A stretch of 64,000 nt of DNA from Aromatoleum toluolicum. GTDB taxonomy: Bacteria; Pseudomonadota; Gammaproteobacteria; Burkholderiales; Rhodocyclaceae. Both the position numbers and the translations under genes were made by a program. Position 1 is the stretch's first letter, and each line of letters opens with the position of its first letter. The stretch is from the NCBI RefSeq assembly GCF_012911005.2, contig NZ_WTVS01000020.1, forward strand, positions 25,212 through 89,211, in the 5' to 3' direction. The notes under the pieces were generated by a model. That model did no database searches, was not told where the DNA came from, and saw only the letters and a list, made by a program, of their open reading frames with translations. Below, piece after piece: positions 62,749 through 64,000 of the stretch.

Positions 62749-63854
62749 GCCCGAATCCTCCCCGCTACCCGATATGCCCCGACGTACCCTGGCACGACAA
62801 CATTTTCCAAACGCCTGCGAATCTCGATCAACCTTTGGCGCGCGATCGGGAGCGCAGCAAGGATTTCATCGCGCTTCGATTCAACGCCTATCATGTGCTC
62901 AAGAATTACCTCCACCCCCAAACCCGAAACCTCTAGTGCAATGCCCTTAACGCCTACCGCCGCAAAATGTCGCTCAATCTTGTCGGAGGGATACGCCATC
63001 AGTCCGACCGGCAAGGCGCCATGGCTGTAGGCAGAAATAAGGACGTGAAGGCGATCGCTCACGACCCCATGAGCGCGGCGATAAAGGGCGCGCAACTTAG
63101 CCTCATGTTGGTCGTGCGCCGCACCATCCCAGTCAAGCAACTCCGCGTCCAAACTCACCGCCAGTGCTTTCGATAACCCAGCGTCGCGCCGAACCTGCGT
63201 AACAACCCAGACCTTCAGCCCTCTCGCGCTCGCATAAGCGCGCACGGCTCTCTGCCAATTATCAGAACTGTGATCACGGTCGCCGCGCATGGAAACAACC
63301 AATACATCGCGGGTCGCCCATGGCGCGTGCGCTGATACGCAATCACCTTCGGCAAAGGCAAGATCCGGCATCACCTCGCCAACTCCCATATAGGCCGCTG
63401 TGCGCGCATCCCGCCACATAACGAGATGTGACAGCAGAACCGATGGCGTCATCAACGCCCGAGGTAAAGGCGAGAAATTACGCGCACCGGAGCCAACGCG
63501 AACAACCTTTCCGCCACGAATCCGCATCATCGAAATCAAGGGCAGAACGCTCAAATGCTCCTTAAGCCCCTTCACACTCAACTGAATCTCGCCAGGCTTG
63601 AATGCATAGTGCGCGGAGCCCGACGCAGCCGACTTCAAACCCGCTAAGTACCAACGGCCAAACGATCGATACACATGATCGCCCGGTTGCACACCAAGCC
63701 CCTTCTCGTACCCTTCGGGCGCGTGTCCCACGTAGATATGTAAAGTTCCCAGCGGCCGAAGCCAGTCCAGCAGCGGGCGCCTGAGAATAATGTCGCCAAT
63801 ATTCTCGTACTGCCCAATCATTGGAATAAATATCGATGCAGCGCGTATATCCAT
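62745..63854 (-). CDS. Polysaccharide pyruvyl transferase family protein
   Basis: A protein of about 369 residues from ATG 63854; an in-frame GTG at 63914 would add 20 residues. The N-terminal IGQYENIGDIILRRPLLDWL is the family's opening loop, and VSDRLHVLISAYSHGALPVGL is the conserved C-terminal motif. These enzymes put ketal pyruvate groups on sugars of surface polysaccharides. It is the first visible gene of the exopolysaccharide operon; the 146 bp to the window edge show nothing recognisable. Confidence 0.85.
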   Translation of the reverse strand: MDIRAASIFIPMIGQYENIGDIILRRPLLDWLRPLGTLHIYVGHAPEGYEKGLGVQPGDHVYRSFGRWYLAGLKSAASGSAHYAFKPGEIQLSVKGLKEHLSVLPLISMMRIRGGKVVRVGSGARNFSPLPRALMTPSVLLSHLVMWRDARTAAYMGVGEVMPDLAFAEGDCVSAHAPWATRDVLVVSMRGDRDHSSDNWQRAVRAYASARGLKVWVVTQVRRDAGLSKALAVSLDAELLDWDGAAHDQHEAKLRALYRRAHGVVSDRLHVLISAYSHGALPVGLMAYPSDKIERHFAAVGVKGIALEVSGLGVEVILEHMIGVESKRDEILAALPIARQRLIEIRRRLENVVVPGYVGAYRVAGRIRA

Positions 63855-64000
63855 CGGTCTGTCCAGATAATATCTAAGGAATCCCTGATCAATTGACGTT
63901 TCGAGCAATCGCACCCAAGCCTACTGTCTGAGCCGACTCCGATGATCGATTTTTCCGATTTTCCCGCTGATTTCCGAGGCCATTCCGACCTCGAACGCCT

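Overview
The window is GC-rich DNA with the gene content and order of a denitrifying, aromatic-degrading betaproteobacterium of the Rhodocyclales (Azoarcus / Aromatoleum / Thauera type). Supporting points are the smpB-ratA-rnfH / guaB-guaA housekeeping block, an NnrS protein, and two relatives of known anaerobic phenylacetate enzymes. The genus assignment is an inference from gene content; no rRNA or tRNA gene was found.

Layout. (1) 1-4.5 kb: the end of a molybdenum hydroxylase large subunit, a class III CoA-transferase and an ABC-type solute-binding protein on the + strand, then nnrS. (2) 6.3-10.8 kb: a compact defence island, a type III CBASS with cyclase, HORMA sensor, TRIP13-like ATPase and NucC nuclease, plus the divergent CapH repressor / CapP protease pair. 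(3) 11.1-15.5 kb, - strand: a chain of mostly ATGA-overlapping genes for maturation of molybdenum hydroxylases, including an unusual MeaB-XdhC fusion and a 69-residue protein I do not recognise. (4) 15.7-19.2 kb: a flavin/Fe-S ene-reductase-like protein, a 79-residue Cys-rich protein and an AraC/XylS-type regulator. (5) 19.5-30.2 kb: a pad-type cluster, PadBCD (phenylacetyl-CoA:acceptor oxidoreductase type), FdhD, a cyclase-family hydrolase and PadEFGHI (phenylglyoxylate:NAD oxidoreductase type). (6) 30.4-37.1 kb: DUF1329, DUF1302, RND/MMPL and YCF48-like genes, an envelope system usually linked to hydrophobic substrates. (7) 37.4-41.2 kb: a complete three-subunit molybdenum hydroxylase. (8) 41.5-43.5 kb: a 70-residue protein, a decayed had-like dehydrogenase and a SufS-like cysteine desulfurase. 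(9) 43.8-58.1 kb: housekeeping genes (guaAB, rnfH, ratA, smpB, selO, a Yej-type transporter, fabI, ppiD). (10) 58.2-63.9 kb: an exopolysaccharide locus (ugd, pssDE, a GT4 transferase, a pyruvyl transferase, a secreted protein).

How it fits together. Blocks 4-7 look like one catabolic unit. A CoA-activated aryl-acetate or related substrate would be oxidised at the alpha carbon by PadBCD, then decarboxylated to an aroyl-CoA by PadEFGHI. Molybdenum hydroxylases and the maturation genes would serve ring or side-chain steps, and the DUF1302/DUF1329/RND genes would handle passage through the envelope. Two regulatory patterns tie the unit together. A roughly 40-bp element with two TATCC half-sites exactly 20 bp apart lies at the same distance from a -10-like box in front of padB, of the YCF48-RND-DUF1302-DUF1329 genes and of the molybdenum hydroxylase operon, as expected for AraC-type activation. 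A different element with fixed geometry precedes both small-protein genes (17.9 kb and 41.5 kb), whose products also look related. These two patterns and the MeaB-XdhC fusion are the most promising leads; the CBASS island is a clear example of a known system.
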